Position numbers and translations under genes: made by a program | Assembly: GCA_965207025.1 (NCBI GenBank) | Contig: OZ242258.1 | Coordinates: 3,534,001 to 3,598,000 of the forward strand | Reading direction: 5' to 3' | Length of the DNA stretch: 64,000 nt | Source of the DNA: Bin87 sp034423595 | Lineage (GTDB): Bacteria; Chloroflexota; Dehalococcoidia; Lucifugimonadales; UBA3495 | Part shown: piece after piece, positions 26,461 to 35,393 of the stretch | Layout of the letters: each line of letters starts with the position of its first letter | Position numbering within the stretch: position 1 is the first letter of the stretch | The notes under the pieces: model-generated | Databases searched by the model: none | Told to the model about the DNA's origin: nothing | Seen by the model: the letters and a program-made list of their open reading frames with translations, nothing else

Positions 26461-27019
26461 TTAACCATCCGTTGTACTCCCCGGTTCTGAGCCGGACTCA
26501 CATTATAGGCGGCTCAATCGCAAGTGCAAATCTCCATCCCGCCCTTTCTGCATATCGCTGACACCGCCCCCATTGCCCCTAACCAGCAAGTCGGCCTATC
26601 CTAATATCGTCTAGGCAAAACGTACGTTTCATCACATCCCAATCCCAGAGAGGCAGGATTCCAGCATCGACGGCCTACCCCGTCAGTTTCAAAATCGCAA
26701 CCGGCCCAGGTGGCAACCGCCGCTCAAAGACCTGACTCCTCACCGGCGTCCGCCCCACTGGTGTCCCCGGGACTGTCCCAGCCCGCGCGCAAGCGCGCCC
26801 TTACCGGCGCGCCGAGTACACGAAAAAGTAGGTCAAATAGTTGCGTGCCCAACCGGCCGTATGCTGACAACGATGCGGGAATCCTGCCTCTCCCCAACCA
26901 ACCCGCTCATGGTGAGCCTGTCGAACCATTATCCTGACCCTGTCGAAGGACAAACCCCAAAGGAGCGAAACCCAGAAAACACGATAAAATATCCGGACAA
27001 ACCGCCGATTGGAGGCCCC
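26461..27019. other. Gene-free stretch with a dispersed repeat
   Basis: No convincing gene. It holds a divergent-type promoter region for the operon on the minus strand and two half-copies of repeat family C near 26908-26952 (GGTGAGCCTGTCGAACCATT and CCCTGTCGAAGGAC). A TAAAAT possible -10 near 26987 lies ahead of the downstream antitoxin-type genes. Confidence 0.5.
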
Positions 27020-27214
27020 ATGGTCCGACAACTCACCGCGATCATCGAACGCGAGGACGATATGTACGTCGCCCTCTGCCCCGAGCTGGACATCGCCAGC
27101 CAGGGCTACACCGTCACCGAAGCCCGCGACAACCTGAAAGAAGCGCTGGAGCTATTTTTCGAAGCAGCTTCCGAAGCGGAGGTTGTCCGTCGGTATGCCG
27201 GCGGGAGGAATTGA
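27020..27214 (+). CDS. HicB-like antitoxin-type small protein
   Basis: 64 residues with the HicB-like partial RNase-H fold: QLTAIIEREDDMYVALCPEL, DIASQGYTVTEARDNLKEAL. The C-terminus (EVVRRYAGGRN) lacks a DNA-binding tail. The start is set by GGAGG seven bases before the ATG. It is the first of three tightly packed genes ahead of a second HicB and a HicA. Whether it serves the same toxin is open. Confidence 0.82.
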   Translation: MVRQLTAIIEREDDMYVALCPELDIASQGYTVTEARDNLKEALELFFEAASEAEVVRRYAGGRN

Positions 27215-27216
27215 AA

Positions 27217-27423
27217 ATGCGTCAGGTGGTCATTTATCCCGGCGAGGACGGCTATTGGGTGGCCGAATGCCCTAGCCTGCCCGGTTGCGTCAGCCAGGGC
27301 GAAACCAGGCAGGACGCCATCGCTAACATCAAAGAAGCCATCGATTTGTACATTTCCGTTCTAGAAGATGACGGCCTGCCGGTCCCGGAGGAGCGGTTTG
27401 AAACGTTGGTCGTCGCCGTATGA
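27217..27423 (+). CDS. hicB: HicB family antitoxin
   Basis: 68-residue antitoxin: VVIYPGEDGYWVAECPSLPG, CVSQGETRQDAIANIKEAID. The ATG at 27217 has GGAGG at the right distance; a TTG six bases upstream would add two residues. The last codon overlaps the toxin start (ATGA), as usual for co-translated toxin-antitoxin genes. Close relative of the hicB at 24402. Confidence 0.9.
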   Translation: MRQVVIYPGEDGYWVAECPSLPGCVSQGETRQDAIANIKEAIDLYISVLEDDGLPVPEERFETLVVAV

Positions 27424-27644
27424 GCACTCGACTGCCCCGAATCTCGGGGCGGGAGTGCGTTCGTGCGTTGACCAGGGTAGGGTTTTACGCCAGACGACAA
27501 CGGAGTAGCCACATCATACTTCGCCGCGACGACCCGTTCGCTCAGCTTGTAGTTCCCGACCAACGGGAAATTGACGCCGGCACTCTTCGTGCGATCATCA
27601 GGCAGGCCGGATTGGGAGTGGAGGAATTTTCGCGGTTGCTGTAG
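27420..27644 (+). CDS. hicA: HicA family mRNA interferase toxin
   Basis: 74-residue toxin of the HicA family, a small dsRBD-like ribonuclease that cleaves mRNA when HicB is lost. The sequence opens LPRISGRECVRALTRVGF and carries the catalytic His in RQRSSHIIL. Full length and intact, unlike the remnant at 24608. It overlaps hicB by four bases. The preferred order here is antitoxin first. Confidence 0.9.
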   Translation: MSTRLPRISGRECVRALTRVGFYARRQRSSHIILRRDDPFAQLVVPDQREIDAGTLRAIIRQAGLGVEEFSRLL

Positions 27645-27752
27645 TGCCAAACGGCTGACCCGCCCCTGTGCTATCATGCCCCCGGCGGCGACCCATTACG
27701 CCGTCCATCCGGCACCCCGCGTTACGCATTGCATCCATCTGAGGAGGTAATC

Positions 27753-28739
27753 ATGGCTGGAAACTACACCATCAGCGTCGGCACCGTCGGCGGAGGGCTC
27801 TCCGTAAGCCCCGACGGCGGCGAATCCTGGAACCGCATCCGCGACCCGCTGCCCAGCGAGTGCAACATCCGCGCCCTGGCCGTCGATCCCAACCACAAGA
27901 ACCGCATCTACGCCGGCTCCGACAACGGACTCTTCCGCTCCAACGACAACGGCTTCACCTGGCAGTACGTCGAGTCCCCCATGGACGACCTACAGATCTG
28001 GTCCGTGGGCGTTGACCCCGATGACTCCGACACCGTGTTCGTCGGCACTCGCCCCAACGCCTTCCGCTCCCGCGACGGCGGCGACACCTGGGAGGCCCTG
28101 GATCTGGGCGTCCGCATGCCCTGTCCCATCGGCATTCCGCGCACCACCAACATCATCGTTGACCCGCGCGACACCCGCACCGTCTGGGCCGGCATCGAGG
28201 TGGATGGCGTGTACCGCAGCCTCGACGGTGGCGACAACTGGACCCGCCTGCCCGACCTGGGGCCCGATCCCTTCCACGGCGACATCCACGGCATGGCTCT
28301 CAAGCCTGGCCCCGACGCCGCCATCTACTGCACCACGCCCTTCGGCATCTCCACCAGCAACGACGAGGGCGAGAGCTGGGAGCTTCACGAGTTCCCTCGC
28401 TTCCACGAGTCCGACATGCGCTCCTACTGCCGCGGCATGGTCATCAAGCCCGGCGAGGCCGGCACCATGTTCGTCGGCAACGGCGACACCATCCCTGGAG
28501 TGACCGGCACGATCCGCCGCACCCAGGACGCCGGCGGATCGTGGGACGAGCCCAACCTGTCCCAGACCCCCAACTCGGTGGTGTACTGGTTCGCCGCCAG
28601 CCCCCACGTGGACGACGTCATGGTGGCCGCCAGCATCTACGGCTACGTGTACGTCAGCACCGACGGCGGCGAGAACTGGGACAAGCTCCAGAAGGAGTTT
28701 GGCGAAATCCGCTCCCTGGCCCTCACCCCCAACGACTAA
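27753..28739 (+). CDS. BNR/Asp-box beta-propeller protein (sortilin/glycosidase-type repeats)
   Basis: 328 residues built almost entirely of Asp-box repeats: SPDGGESW, SNDNGFTW, SRDGGDTW, SLDGGDNW, SNDEGESW, TQDAGGSW and STDGGENW. Seven copies imply a seven-bladed propeller. There is no signal peptide and no catalytic sialidase residues are evident, so a binding or scaffold role is likely. The start is fixed by GAGGAGGT before the ATG. Relatives are often annotated as glycosyl hydrolase or exo-alpha-sialidase without biochemical support. Confidence 0.85.
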   Translation: MAGNYTISVGTVGGGLSVSPDGGESWNRIRDPLPSECNIRALAVDPNHKNRIYAGSDNGLFRSNDNGFTWQYVESPMDDLQIWSVGVDPDDSDTVFVGTRPNAFRSRDGGDTWEALDLGVRMPCPIGIPRTTNIIVDPRDTRTVWAGIEVDGVYRSLDGGDNWTRLPDLGPDPFHGDIHGMALKPGPDAAIYCTTPFGISTSNDEGESWELHEFPRFHESDMRSYCRGMVIKPGEAGTMFVGNGDTIPGVTGTIRRTQDAGGSWDEPNLSQTPNSVVYWFAASPHVDDVMVAASIYGYVYVSTDGGENWDKLQKEFGEIRSLALTPND

Positions 28740-28752
28740 CCAACCTCAAGTT

Positions 28753-28828
28753 CCCCTTCTCCCTTGATGGGAGAGGGTTGGGGTGAGGGTGAACGTCTCA
28801 CCGCTCATCCTGAGCCTGTCGAAGGATG
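28753..28828. repeat. Adjacent dispersed repeats: family A then family C
   Basis: A copy of CCCTTCTCCCTTGATGGGAG...GGGGTGAGGGTG at 28753-28790, followed by CGCTCATCCTGAGCCTGTCG...AAGGATG at 28801-28828. Confidence 0.85.
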
Positions 28829-28834
28829 AAGTAC

Positions 28835-28863
28835 AGCCCCTCTCCCGCCAGGTGAGAGGGGCT
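28835..28863. terminator. Terminator-like hairpin
   Basis: Perfect 10-bp stem AGCCCCTCTC/GAGAGGGGCT with a 9-nt loop, followed by TTCAATTATT. Probably ends transcription of the propeller gene through the repeats. Confidence 0.5.
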
Positions 28864-28943
28864 TTCAATTATTCCCGCCCCCCGCTATCCTTCCCCCGCC
28901 ATCCGGCCCCCTCCCGTCATTCCGGCGAAAGAAAGTCACCCCG

Positions 28944-29080
28944 CTCACGCGTACCCAGTTTGTCATTGCGAGGAGCGCAGCGACGTGGCAATCTCGCCGG
29001 CTGAGTGACGGCTCCTTCGGCAACGAGATTGCCGCGCTGCGCTCGCAATGACAGCTCCGGCGAAAGCGGGTACGCGCGAG
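28944..29080. repeat. Dispersed long palindrome family P, copy 3
   Basis: The most complete copy. Outer inverted ends are CTCACGCGTACCC and GGGTACGCGCGAG; inner arms run TTGTCATTGCGAGGAGCGCA to GCGCTCGCAATGACA. It is followed by an inverted CCCCGTACTTGATACGGGG stretch that recurs reversed near 39021-39045. Confidence 0.85.
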
Positions 29081-29771
29081 AGTCACCCCGTACTTGATAC
29101 GGGGCCGGAATCCAGAAACTCTTTCCGACAACGCCCCCAAAGCCAATTTCCCAATTTCCCCATGTTAGTGACACCCGCCCCTTGCGCCCCGCTTTCTCTA
29201 CTCCCTATACTGGACTCATCAGGCGAAAGAACATTTATCCGCATCACACATCACACCCAATGCCAGGGTTTCGGGCCTCGCGGCCACCCCGTCAGTAAAA
29301 TCGCATACCCAGGGTTACAGGACTGCCGATGTCCGCCGTTGCTTCACGGATATGGCCGTTACAACCCCAGCGTCAGCCACAGCGCGCCGTGCTGCGTCAA
29401 CGGTCCGGATGGACGGTTGACGTGGGCCACGGGAAATACCGGGCAAACTACCATGCGTACCCAATCGGCCGCGCACTGACACCGGCCCGAAACCCTGGCA
29501 ACGGAAGATCAAACCAACACCACGCCCATCGCCTGTAAAGGAGCCAAACCCCAAACACAACCAACCGCTACATCCATCGCCTGATAATGAATCCAATTGA
29601 AACCGGACCAACCACCACGCCCATCGCCTGTAAAAGGAGTCTAACTGCAACAACCAATCGCTTATCCCGATAATCAAAAATCCCTGGGCCGACGGCCCGA
29701 ATTGAGTAGGAAATTCTCATTGATGCTAAAATGCAGCCATCAGGGAGCCACACCCGGCAGGCTGGTGCAAC
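29081..29771. other. Gene-free repeat-rich stretch with a direct repeat
   Basis: No convincing gene. It contains a near-identical direct repeat, ACCACGCCCATCGCCTGTAA-AGGAG, at about 29513-29543 and 29607-29639, spaced 94 bp. Each copy is followed by similar AT-richer sequence with ATCGCxTxATxxxGATAA. With only two copies and no typical spacers it is not CRISPR. Confidence 0.5.
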
Positions 29772-30320
29772 ATGACCACGACCAAATTGATGACCGCCGA
29801 TGAGCTGATGCTGTTGCCCGACAACGGAATGCGGCAGGAGTTGGTGCGAGGAGAGTTGATTGAAATGCCCCCACCCGGCAAGGCGCACGGCGTAACGTCC
29901 TCACGGTTCGGCCTTGCCATCGGTAACTACGCCGACGCCAACGATTATGGTACTGTCGGCGATAATCATGGCTATCGGTTGGAATCCAACCCTGATACAG
30001 TACGCGCCCCCGATGTGGCATGGTACGCCCCAGGACATCCCGCCGAACTCACGGACGGCTACCCGGAGCGCGCCCCCGACCTAGTGGTGGAGATTAAATC
30101 ACCCAGCGATTCGCCCCGAGATGTCGCGGAACGCGCTCAGATGTGGCTCGACTTCGGCGCGCAGGAGATATGGTACGGCGACCCCCAAACCACCACCGTA
30201 ACCCGCTACCGCCTCGGCGCGGAGCCCGAAATCCGCAGCGAAGACGATATCCTCGACGGCGGCGACCTGCTGCCCGGCTTCTCCGTCCCCGTCTGGCGAC
30301 TCTTCCGCCGCCACCGCTAG
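29772..30320 (+). CDS. Uma2 family (DUF820) PD-(D/E)XK nuclease-like protein
   Basis: 182 residues, a compact full-length Uma2 member without coiled coil. It opens LMTADELMLLPDNGMRQELV (the family's N-terminal strand-helix) and has RAPDVAWY and APDLVVEIKSPSDS with the acidic residues and Lys of the nuclease-like site. The ending GFSVPVWRLF is the typical last strand. It closely resembles the copy at 50970-51527. Role unknown for the family. Confidence 0.88.
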   Translation: MTTTKLMTADELMLLPDNGMRQELVRGELIEMPPPGKAHGVTSSRFGLAIGNYADANDYGTVGDNHGYRLESNPDTVRAPDVAWYAPGHPAELTDGYPERAPDLVVEIKSPSDSPRDVAERAQMWLDFGAQEIWYGDPQTTTVTRYRLGAEPEIRSEDDILDGGDLLPGFSVPVWRLFRRHR

Positions 30321-30371
30321 CCTCCCTCAACCTCAACAGCATCACCTCTCTATCCACTCTGGAGCGCATCA

Positions 30372-31241
30372 ATGCCAACTTTCGATTCCGACGGCGTCAG
30401 CATCTTCTACCAGTCCACCGGCGAGGGCTTTCCCCTTATCTGGAGCCACGAGTTCGCCGGTTCCTATGAGAGCTGGGAGCAGCAGGTGCGCTACTTCAGC
30501 CACCGCTACCGCGTCATTACCTACAACGACCGCGGCTACCCGCCCTCCGACGTGCCCACAGATCCCGAGGCGTACTCGCAGGACGTCACCCTCGAGGACT
30601 TGCGTCGCCTCATGGACCATCTCGGCCTTGACCAGGCCTACATCGGTGGCCTGTCCATGGGCGGTAACGTCGCGCTCAACTTCGCCCTGCGCTACCCCGA
30701 ACGCTGCAAGGCCATCATCGTGGCGTCCGCCGGCTCCGGCACCACCCACAACGAGGCCTTCCGCTCCGGCGGCGAGGCCATGGCCGCACGTCTGCTGGCC
30801 GAGGGCACTCCTCCGGTGATGAAGGACTACGGCAGCGGTCCAACCCGCGTGCAACTCCAGCGCAAGGACCCGCGCGGCTATGAGGAATTCATGCGGCTGC
30901 TCTTCGGACACAACGCCCGCGGCTCCGCATACACCTTCCGCGGTGTCCAACTCAAGCGCCCTACTATCGACCAGCTCATTCCTCAGATGAACGCCTGCCA
31001 GGTGCCCACGCTGATTCTAGTCGGCGACGAAGACGACCCGTGCGTGGAGCCGTCCATCATGATGAAGCGCCACATCCCCCGTAGCGGCCTGGCGGTGCTG
31101 CCCCAGTGCGGCCACGCCATCAACCTGGAGGAGCCGGCCCTGTTCAACCAGCTGGTATCTGACTTCCTGTCGTCCGTAGAGGCTGGCAAGTGGGCCGACC
31201 ACCCCCTGGGCGACACCCCATACTCCACCGGCTCCCGCTGA
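30372..31241 (+). CDS. Alpha/beta hydrolase
   Basis: 289-residue cytosolic hydrolase. The nucleophile elbow is GLSMGG (Ser95), the acid is in VGDEDDPC, and the His is in CGHAINLEEP, so the catalytic triad is complete. The oxyanion region WSHEFAGSYESW replaces the more common HG motif. The length fits haloperoxidase, esterase or 3-oxoadipate enol-lactonase-like enzymes; substrate unknown. It lies 51 bp after the Uma2 gene. Confidence 0.88.
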   Translation: MPTFDSDGVSIFYQSTGEGFPLIWSHEFAGSYESWEQQVRYFSHRYRVITYNDRGYPPSDVPTDPEAYSQDVTLEDLRRLMDHLGLDQAYIGGLSMGGNVALNFALRYPERCKAIIVASAGSGTTHNEAFRSGGEAMAARLLAEGTPPVMKDYGSGPTRVQLQRKDPRGYEEFMRLLFGHNARGSAYTFRGVQLKRPTIDQLIPQMNACQVPTLILVGDEDDPCVEPSIMMKRHIPRSGLAVLPQCGHAINLEEPALFNQLVSDFLSSVEAGKWADHPLGDTPYSTGSR

Positions 31242-31245
31242 CGGA

Positions 31246-31995
31246 TTACGCCGGCGGTTCGATGCCGTGTTCGCGTAGCAGACGCTCCAGTTCCGCGCGG
31301 GCCTCGCGCTCGGTTGCCAACGCCTGTTGGTCGGCCAATCTGGCCTGTCGTTCTGCCGCCAGGGCTTGCTCAGATTCCTGTATATCGCGCCGGTAGATGC
31401 CCTCCACTGGATCGAAGAGACGGAACCAGTCTCGCTCGGCATGCAACTCCAGTTGCAATACTTCACTCACGCCACGATAACGGCCGGGTTCTACCATCTC
31501 CTCAACCGGAATGGGCTGATAGTCTGCTCCAACCAGGCGGTAGCCCTGCAACGGTGGCGACAAAATTCCGGTTGGCGTAGGATCGTACATCCAGTATTCC
31601 CTTACGCCCAACTGGCGATAGATCGGAAACTTGGTCACTAGGTCGTTGCGATAATTGCTTTCCGACAGGACTTCCAGGATGAAGTCGGGGATGCGGCCTT
31701 CAACCCACGTCTGAAATATATTGCGCCGTTCCTCTTTGTGTGTTTGCGTAACTACGAACAAGTCCGGTGCGACGACCTTGCTGGGATCGCCTTCCTCGTA
31801 GTACAGGAACATATCCGATCCTACCCAGGTGGTCGGATCGTCGGCGAACCAGGCGGTCAAAGCCCAATAGGCATAAACTAAGGGGAGAAGTTGATACTCG
31901 GACTCGGCCAATGGTTCGTCATCCTCAATGGGGTAAAAAACGGATCCAGCCGGTTCAACCCGGTCAACTTCTGGTTTGAGACGTGGCGCAGTCAT
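31246..31995 (-). CDS. Uma2 family (DUF820) protein with C-terminal coiled coil
   Basis: 249 residues. The nuclease-like core shows VAPDLFVV, PDFILEVLSESN, and the downstream YRQLGVREYWMYDP. The last 45 residues are an Ala/Glu/Arg coiled coil with ALAAERQARLADQQALATER. The start is set by GGAGG before the ATG at 31995. The architecture matches the copies at 3507-4316 and 37299-38021 and differs from the short copies. It ends 4 bp from the convergent hydrolase gene. Confidence 0.88.
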   Translation of the reverse strand: MTAPRLKPEVDRVEPAGSVFYPIEDDEPLAESEYQLLPLVYAYWALTAWFADDPTTWVGSDMFLYYEEGDPSKVVAPDLFVVTQTHKEERRNIFQTWVEGRIPDFILEVLSESNYRNDLVTKFPIYRQLGVREYWMYDPTPTGILSPPLQGYRLVGADYQPIPVEEMVEPGRYRGVSEVLQLELHAERDWFRLFDPVEGIYRRDIQESEQALAAERQARLADQQALATEREARAELERLLREHGIEPPA

Positions 31996-32043
31996 GACGA
32001 AACCTCCATCGGGCGGATGGTGCGGACAGTTTAGCACGGTAGG

Positions 32044-32946
32044 CTACCGCCCCCAGCCAACCGGAATAACCTCCCGGAACTGTCGCATCGCCTCGATGTG
32101 CTGATCCACCGCGCTCAGCGGACCCCGCCGCGCCTCGGCCATAACGTGGGTGCCGCCCAGAGCCTGCCACCCTTCGACCTCTGCCAGCCATTCCTCCGGC
32201 GACTTGCCCGGCATCCGGATGCGGCCGGCCAACCCAACGTCCTCGGGCTGACGGCCCGCCTCGGCGATATAAGTCTGCATCTTGTCCTGCACTCCACGCG
32301 CCGTATCACCTGGCGGGAAGCTGGGGAACCAGCCGTCGCCCATCCGCGCGATGCGGCGCAGCACCACGTCCCTAGGCACCGGGCCTGCCGACCCGCCGGC
32401 GCCGAACCAGACTGGTATGGGTCGCTGCACCGGCAGCGGTTTGATTCCGGCGGCTTTGACGGTATGCCAACGGCCCTCAAAGTCCACCACATCCTGCGTC
32501 CACAACGCCCGCATCAGGTCAATCTGTTCCTCTGAGCGGATGCCTCGATTCGTAAAATCCTCGCCCAGCGCCTCAAACTCCACGTGGTTCCAGCCCACGC
32601 CGATGCCCAGCGTTAGCCGTCCGCCGCTCAACACGTCGATCTCGGCGGCCTGCTTGGCCACCAGCGCCGTCTGCCGCTGCGGCAGGATCAGGATGCCCGT
32701 AATCAACCGGATCTTGGTGGTGATAGCGGCGATGAACGCCAATGTCGTCAGGGACTCGTGAATCACGCTGTGGTGGGTATAGTAACTGCCCCGCACGTGT
32801 TCATGATGCTCTGGGTCCGCGCCCAGTACGTGGTCGGCAATGAATAGGTAGTCAAACTCCATCCCCTCCACGGCCTGCACGTAGTCGCGGATGGCCTCCG
32901 GGTCCGGCCCGATCTCAGTCTGCGGAAAAATTGCGCCAACTTGCAT
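32044..32946 (-). CDS. LLM class (luciferase-like) flavin/F420-dependent oxidoreductase
   Basis: 300 residues with the luciferase-like TIM barrel. Family features are QVGAIFPQTEIGPDP at the N-terminus, FDYLFIADHVLG, the RLITGILILPQRQ strand, and the GRLTLGIGVGWNHVEFEALG signature of the F420-dependent branch. Known members reduce or oxidise substrates with F420H2/F420 or FMN. The start at 32946 follows GGAGA. A family A repeat separates it from the aldo/keto reductase gene upstream on the same strand. Confidence 0.9.
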   Translation of the reverse strand: MQVGAIFPQTEIGPDPEAIRDYVQAVEGMEFDYLFIADHVLGADPEHHEHVRGSYYTHHSVIHESLTTLAFIAAITTKIRLITGILILPQRQTALVAKQAAEIDVLSGGRLTLGIGVGWNHVEFEALGEDFTNRGIRSEEQIDLMRALWTQDVVDFEGRWHTVKAAGIKPLPVQRPIPVWFGAGGSAGPVPRDVVLRRIARMGDGWFPSFPPGDTARGVQDKMQTYIAEAGRQPEDVGLAGRIRMPGKSPEEWLAEVEGWQALGGTHVMAEARRGPLSAVDQHIEAMRQFREVIPVGWGR

Positions 32947-32961
32947 GGGAAATCTCCATAA

Positions 32962-33000
32962 CTCCCTCTCCCTTGATGGGAGAGGGCAGGGGTGAGGGTG
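32962..33000. repeat. Dispersed repeat family A, copy
   Basis: CTCCCTCTCCCTTGATGGGA then GAGGGCAGGGGTGAGGGTG, between two minus-strand genes and only 16 bp upstream of the LLM start. Confidence 0.85.
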
Positions 33001-33067
33001 GACATAGTTGCTGAAGACAGGCACCCCTCCCCCACTCTCTTGTGGGATAAGGGACTGATTACTCACT

Positions 33068-34087
33068 TTAACGCCGGTACTCGTCACCGCAGTCGCCGAT
33101 GATTCGGTACAGGTCGCGAGCGTTGGACGATACCTCGTCAATCGCCCGGTAGTCGTCGGTATCCAATTGGAAGCTGAACACCCGGCCGTTCTCCGCAATG
33201 TGCTCCGCCACGCCCAGCCTTGCTCCGATGATGACGCCCGCCACCGTGGGCTTTTCCAGGATGTACCGCGACGCCACGTTGGCGATGCCGACGTCGTATT
33301 TGTCGGCGATGGCTCTGAGCGTTGTCAGCAATCGCTGGAACAGGTCCCAGCCGCCCCAAGCATCCACCATCTGCTTGTACTTGCGCAGGCTGGCGGTGTT
33401 CAGTGCGCCGACGCTAGGTTCTGGTTGGCCCAGGTAGCGGTCCGACAGCAGCCCGCCGCACAGCACGCCGTAGGGCAGCAGCCACACCCTCTGCTCCTCG
33501 CACACCGCCGTCATCTCTACCTCCGGCCGCCTGTCAATGAGTGAATACTGCACCTGGTTGGACACCACGCGGACGCCGTGGTCAGCAATGTCCCGCAGCC
33601 GTTGAGTGTCGAAGTTGGTCAACGCCACGCGATGCAGCTTGCCCGCGTCCCGCAGCGCCGCCAGTTGCTCCAGCGCGTCCAGGTAACGCCGGTCGCCGTA
33701 CTCCCACCAGTGGAACTGCAACAGGTCAAGTTTCTCCACGCCCATCCGCCGCAGCGAGATGTCCACGTTGTTCTCAACGATCTGTCGCGTCATCGGCCCC
33801 GGGCGAGGCACCCACTTGGTGAACGCCTGCATGTTTGATAACTCATCCGTTCCCCGAGTATCCGCCAACCTCCGCCGGAACTCCCCGATAAAATCCTCCG
33901 CCGGCCCGTAGTGGTCGGCCAGGTCCCACGTCGTGAAGCCGGCGTCGTGATACGCCAGCATCGCATCCAGCGCCGCCTCGGGATCAATCCGCCCATGCGC
34001 CCCCGACACCTGCCACATGCCGTTGAGCATACGGCAGATGGGCAGGCCATCGACAAAGCGCAGTCGAGCTTCTTGCGGCAGGGTCAT
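33068..34087 (-). CDS. Aldo/keto reductase
   Basis: 339-residue NAD(P)H-dependent oxidoreductase. The catalytic tetrad is visible: Asp and Tyr in WDLADHYGPAED, Lys in AFTKWVP, His in LLQFHWWEYGD. The C-terminal cofactor segment VAGVIIGARLGVAEH is also typical. The start at 34087 (MTLPQEARLRF) is taken; an upstream extension would add about 39 residues of unlikely sequence. It is divergent from the Gfo/Idh/MocA gene, with 145 bp of shared promoter space. Confidence 0.9.
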   Translation of the reverse strand: MTLPQEARLRFVDGLPICRMLNGMWQVSGAHGRIDPEAALDAMLAYHDAGFTTWDLADHYGPAEDFIGEFRRRLADTRGTDELSNMQAFTKWVPRPGPMTRQIVENNVDISLRRMGVEKLDLLQFHWWEYGDRRYLDALEQLAALRDAGKLHRVALTNFDTQRLRDIADHGVRVVSNQVQYSLIDRRPEVEMTAVCEEQRVWLLPYGVLCGGLLSDRYLGQPEPSVGALNTASLRKYKQMVDAWGGWDLFQRLLTTLRAIADKYDVGIANVASRYILEKPTVAGVIIGARLGVAEHIAENGRVFSFQLDTDDYRAIDEVSSNARDLYRIIGDCGDEYRR

Positions 34088-34232
34088 GGTAAGTGGCTCT
34101 CGAAGGGGAGACGGATCGGAACTCCCCGATTGTACCACCCAACGGACAACCCCATGCGCACCCTGTGTTACGATGGCCGCACTGTACCCCCTCAATCCAG
34201 CCATTCCTCATTGACCACAGGAGGCCCCCGCC

Positions 34233-35339
34233 ATGACTACCCAGCAGCCCATCAAGATCGGACTCATCGGCGCCAACATTCACCAGGGTTGGTCCCCCCG
34301 CGCCCACCTGCCTGCACTACAGGCTCATCCTGACTTCGACCTGGCCGCCGTCTGCACCACTCGTCAGGAATCCGCCGACGAGGCCAGGGCGGCCTTCGAC
34401 GCCGGCAGCGCGTGGGATGACTACAACCGGATGCTCTCCGAGGGGGACATCGAGGCCGCCACCATCTCCCTGCGCGTGCCCAGCCACTATGAACCCACGA
34501 TGGCTGCCCTGCGCGCCGGCAAGCACACCTTCACCGAGTGGCCCCTGGGCCGCACCACCGAGGAGGCCATCGAGATGGCCGACCTCGCCCGGCAGCAAGG
34601 AGTCAAGACCATCGTCGGCTTGCAGGCTCGCGCCAATCCCGCTATCGCCCACTTGTCCAACCTCGTCGCCGACGGCTACGTGGGCCGCGTCATGACCTGC
34701 CACGTTCGCCTGATGCGCGAAGGCGTCCTCTCCCGCGACTCTGGACGCACCTGGCAGCGGGATAACGAGCTGGGCGCCCACACCCTCACCATCGCGTGCG
34801 GCCACACCATCGACGCCCTGTGCAGCGTCGTGGGCGAGTTCGCCGACGTGTCCACCGTCGTCAGCACTCAGGCCGCTACCTGGCACGAAACCGACACCGG
34901 CCAGGACCTGCCGGTAACCTCTCCCGACAACATCCTGGTCAGCGGCAACCTACAGAGCGGCGGCGTGGCGTCCGTACAGATTGGCAGCACTCCGTGGGCC
35001 GGCAGCGGCTACCGCATGGAAATCTACGGCGAAGAGGGGACGCTGGTCGCGGTATCCGTGGACTCGCCCCAGCTCCAGCAGGTCAGCATCCGCGGCGCCC
35101 GCGGCGGAAGCAACGAGTTGCATGATCTCACGCCGGCCGAGGAACTGCACCTTGCCCCCGAGATCCCCGGCGGCGCGGCCTACAACGTCGGGCAGCTCTA
35201 CAGCCGGTTCGCCGCCTCCATTCGGGGCCAGGCCAACGGCGACGCCCTGCCCGACTTCGACCATGCCGTAACCCTCCACCGCTTCATCGACGCCATCCGC
35301 CAGTCCAGCGACGAAGGCCAGCGCGTTGCAGTCGCCTGA
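34233..35339 (+). CDS. Gfo/Idh/MocA family protein, Gal80-like (EWP instead of EKP)
   Basis: 368 residues: an N-terminal Rossmann domain (IGLIGANIHQGWSPRAHLPAL) and a C-terminal alpha/beta sheet domain. The usual catalytic Lys of the EKP motif is replaced: the sequence reads FTEWPLGRTTEEA, as in Gal80-type regulators. It may therefore bind NAD(P) without standard dehydrogenase chemistry. ACAGGAGG precedes the start. Divergently transcribed from the aldo/keto reductase. Confidence 0.88.
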   Translation: MTTQQPIKIGLIGANIHQGWSPRAHLPALQAHPDFDLAAVCTTRQESADEARAAFDAGSAWDDYNRMLSEGDIEAATISLRVPSHYEPTMAALRAGKHTFTEWPLGRTTEEAIEMADLARQQGVKTIVGLQARANPAIAHLSNLVADGYVGRVMTCHVRLMREGVLSRDSGRTWQRDNELGAHTLTIACGHTIDALCSVVGEFADVSTVVSTQAATWHETDTGQDLPVTSPDNILVSGNLQSGGVASVQIGSTPWAGSGYRMEIYGEEGTLVAVSVDSPQLQQVSIRGARGGSNELHDLTPAEELHLAPEIPGGAAYNVGQLYSRFAASIRGQANGDALPDFDHAVTLHRFIDAIRQSSDEGQRVAVA

Positions 35340-35393
35340 CACCACAAGGCGGAATGATACAATGCCGGCAGTTCACCGATTGGGGCAGTTGCC

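Noticed and set aside
29513..29639. CRISPR array
   Set aside because: Only two repeat units, spacer far longer than usual, no leader and no cas genes in the window.
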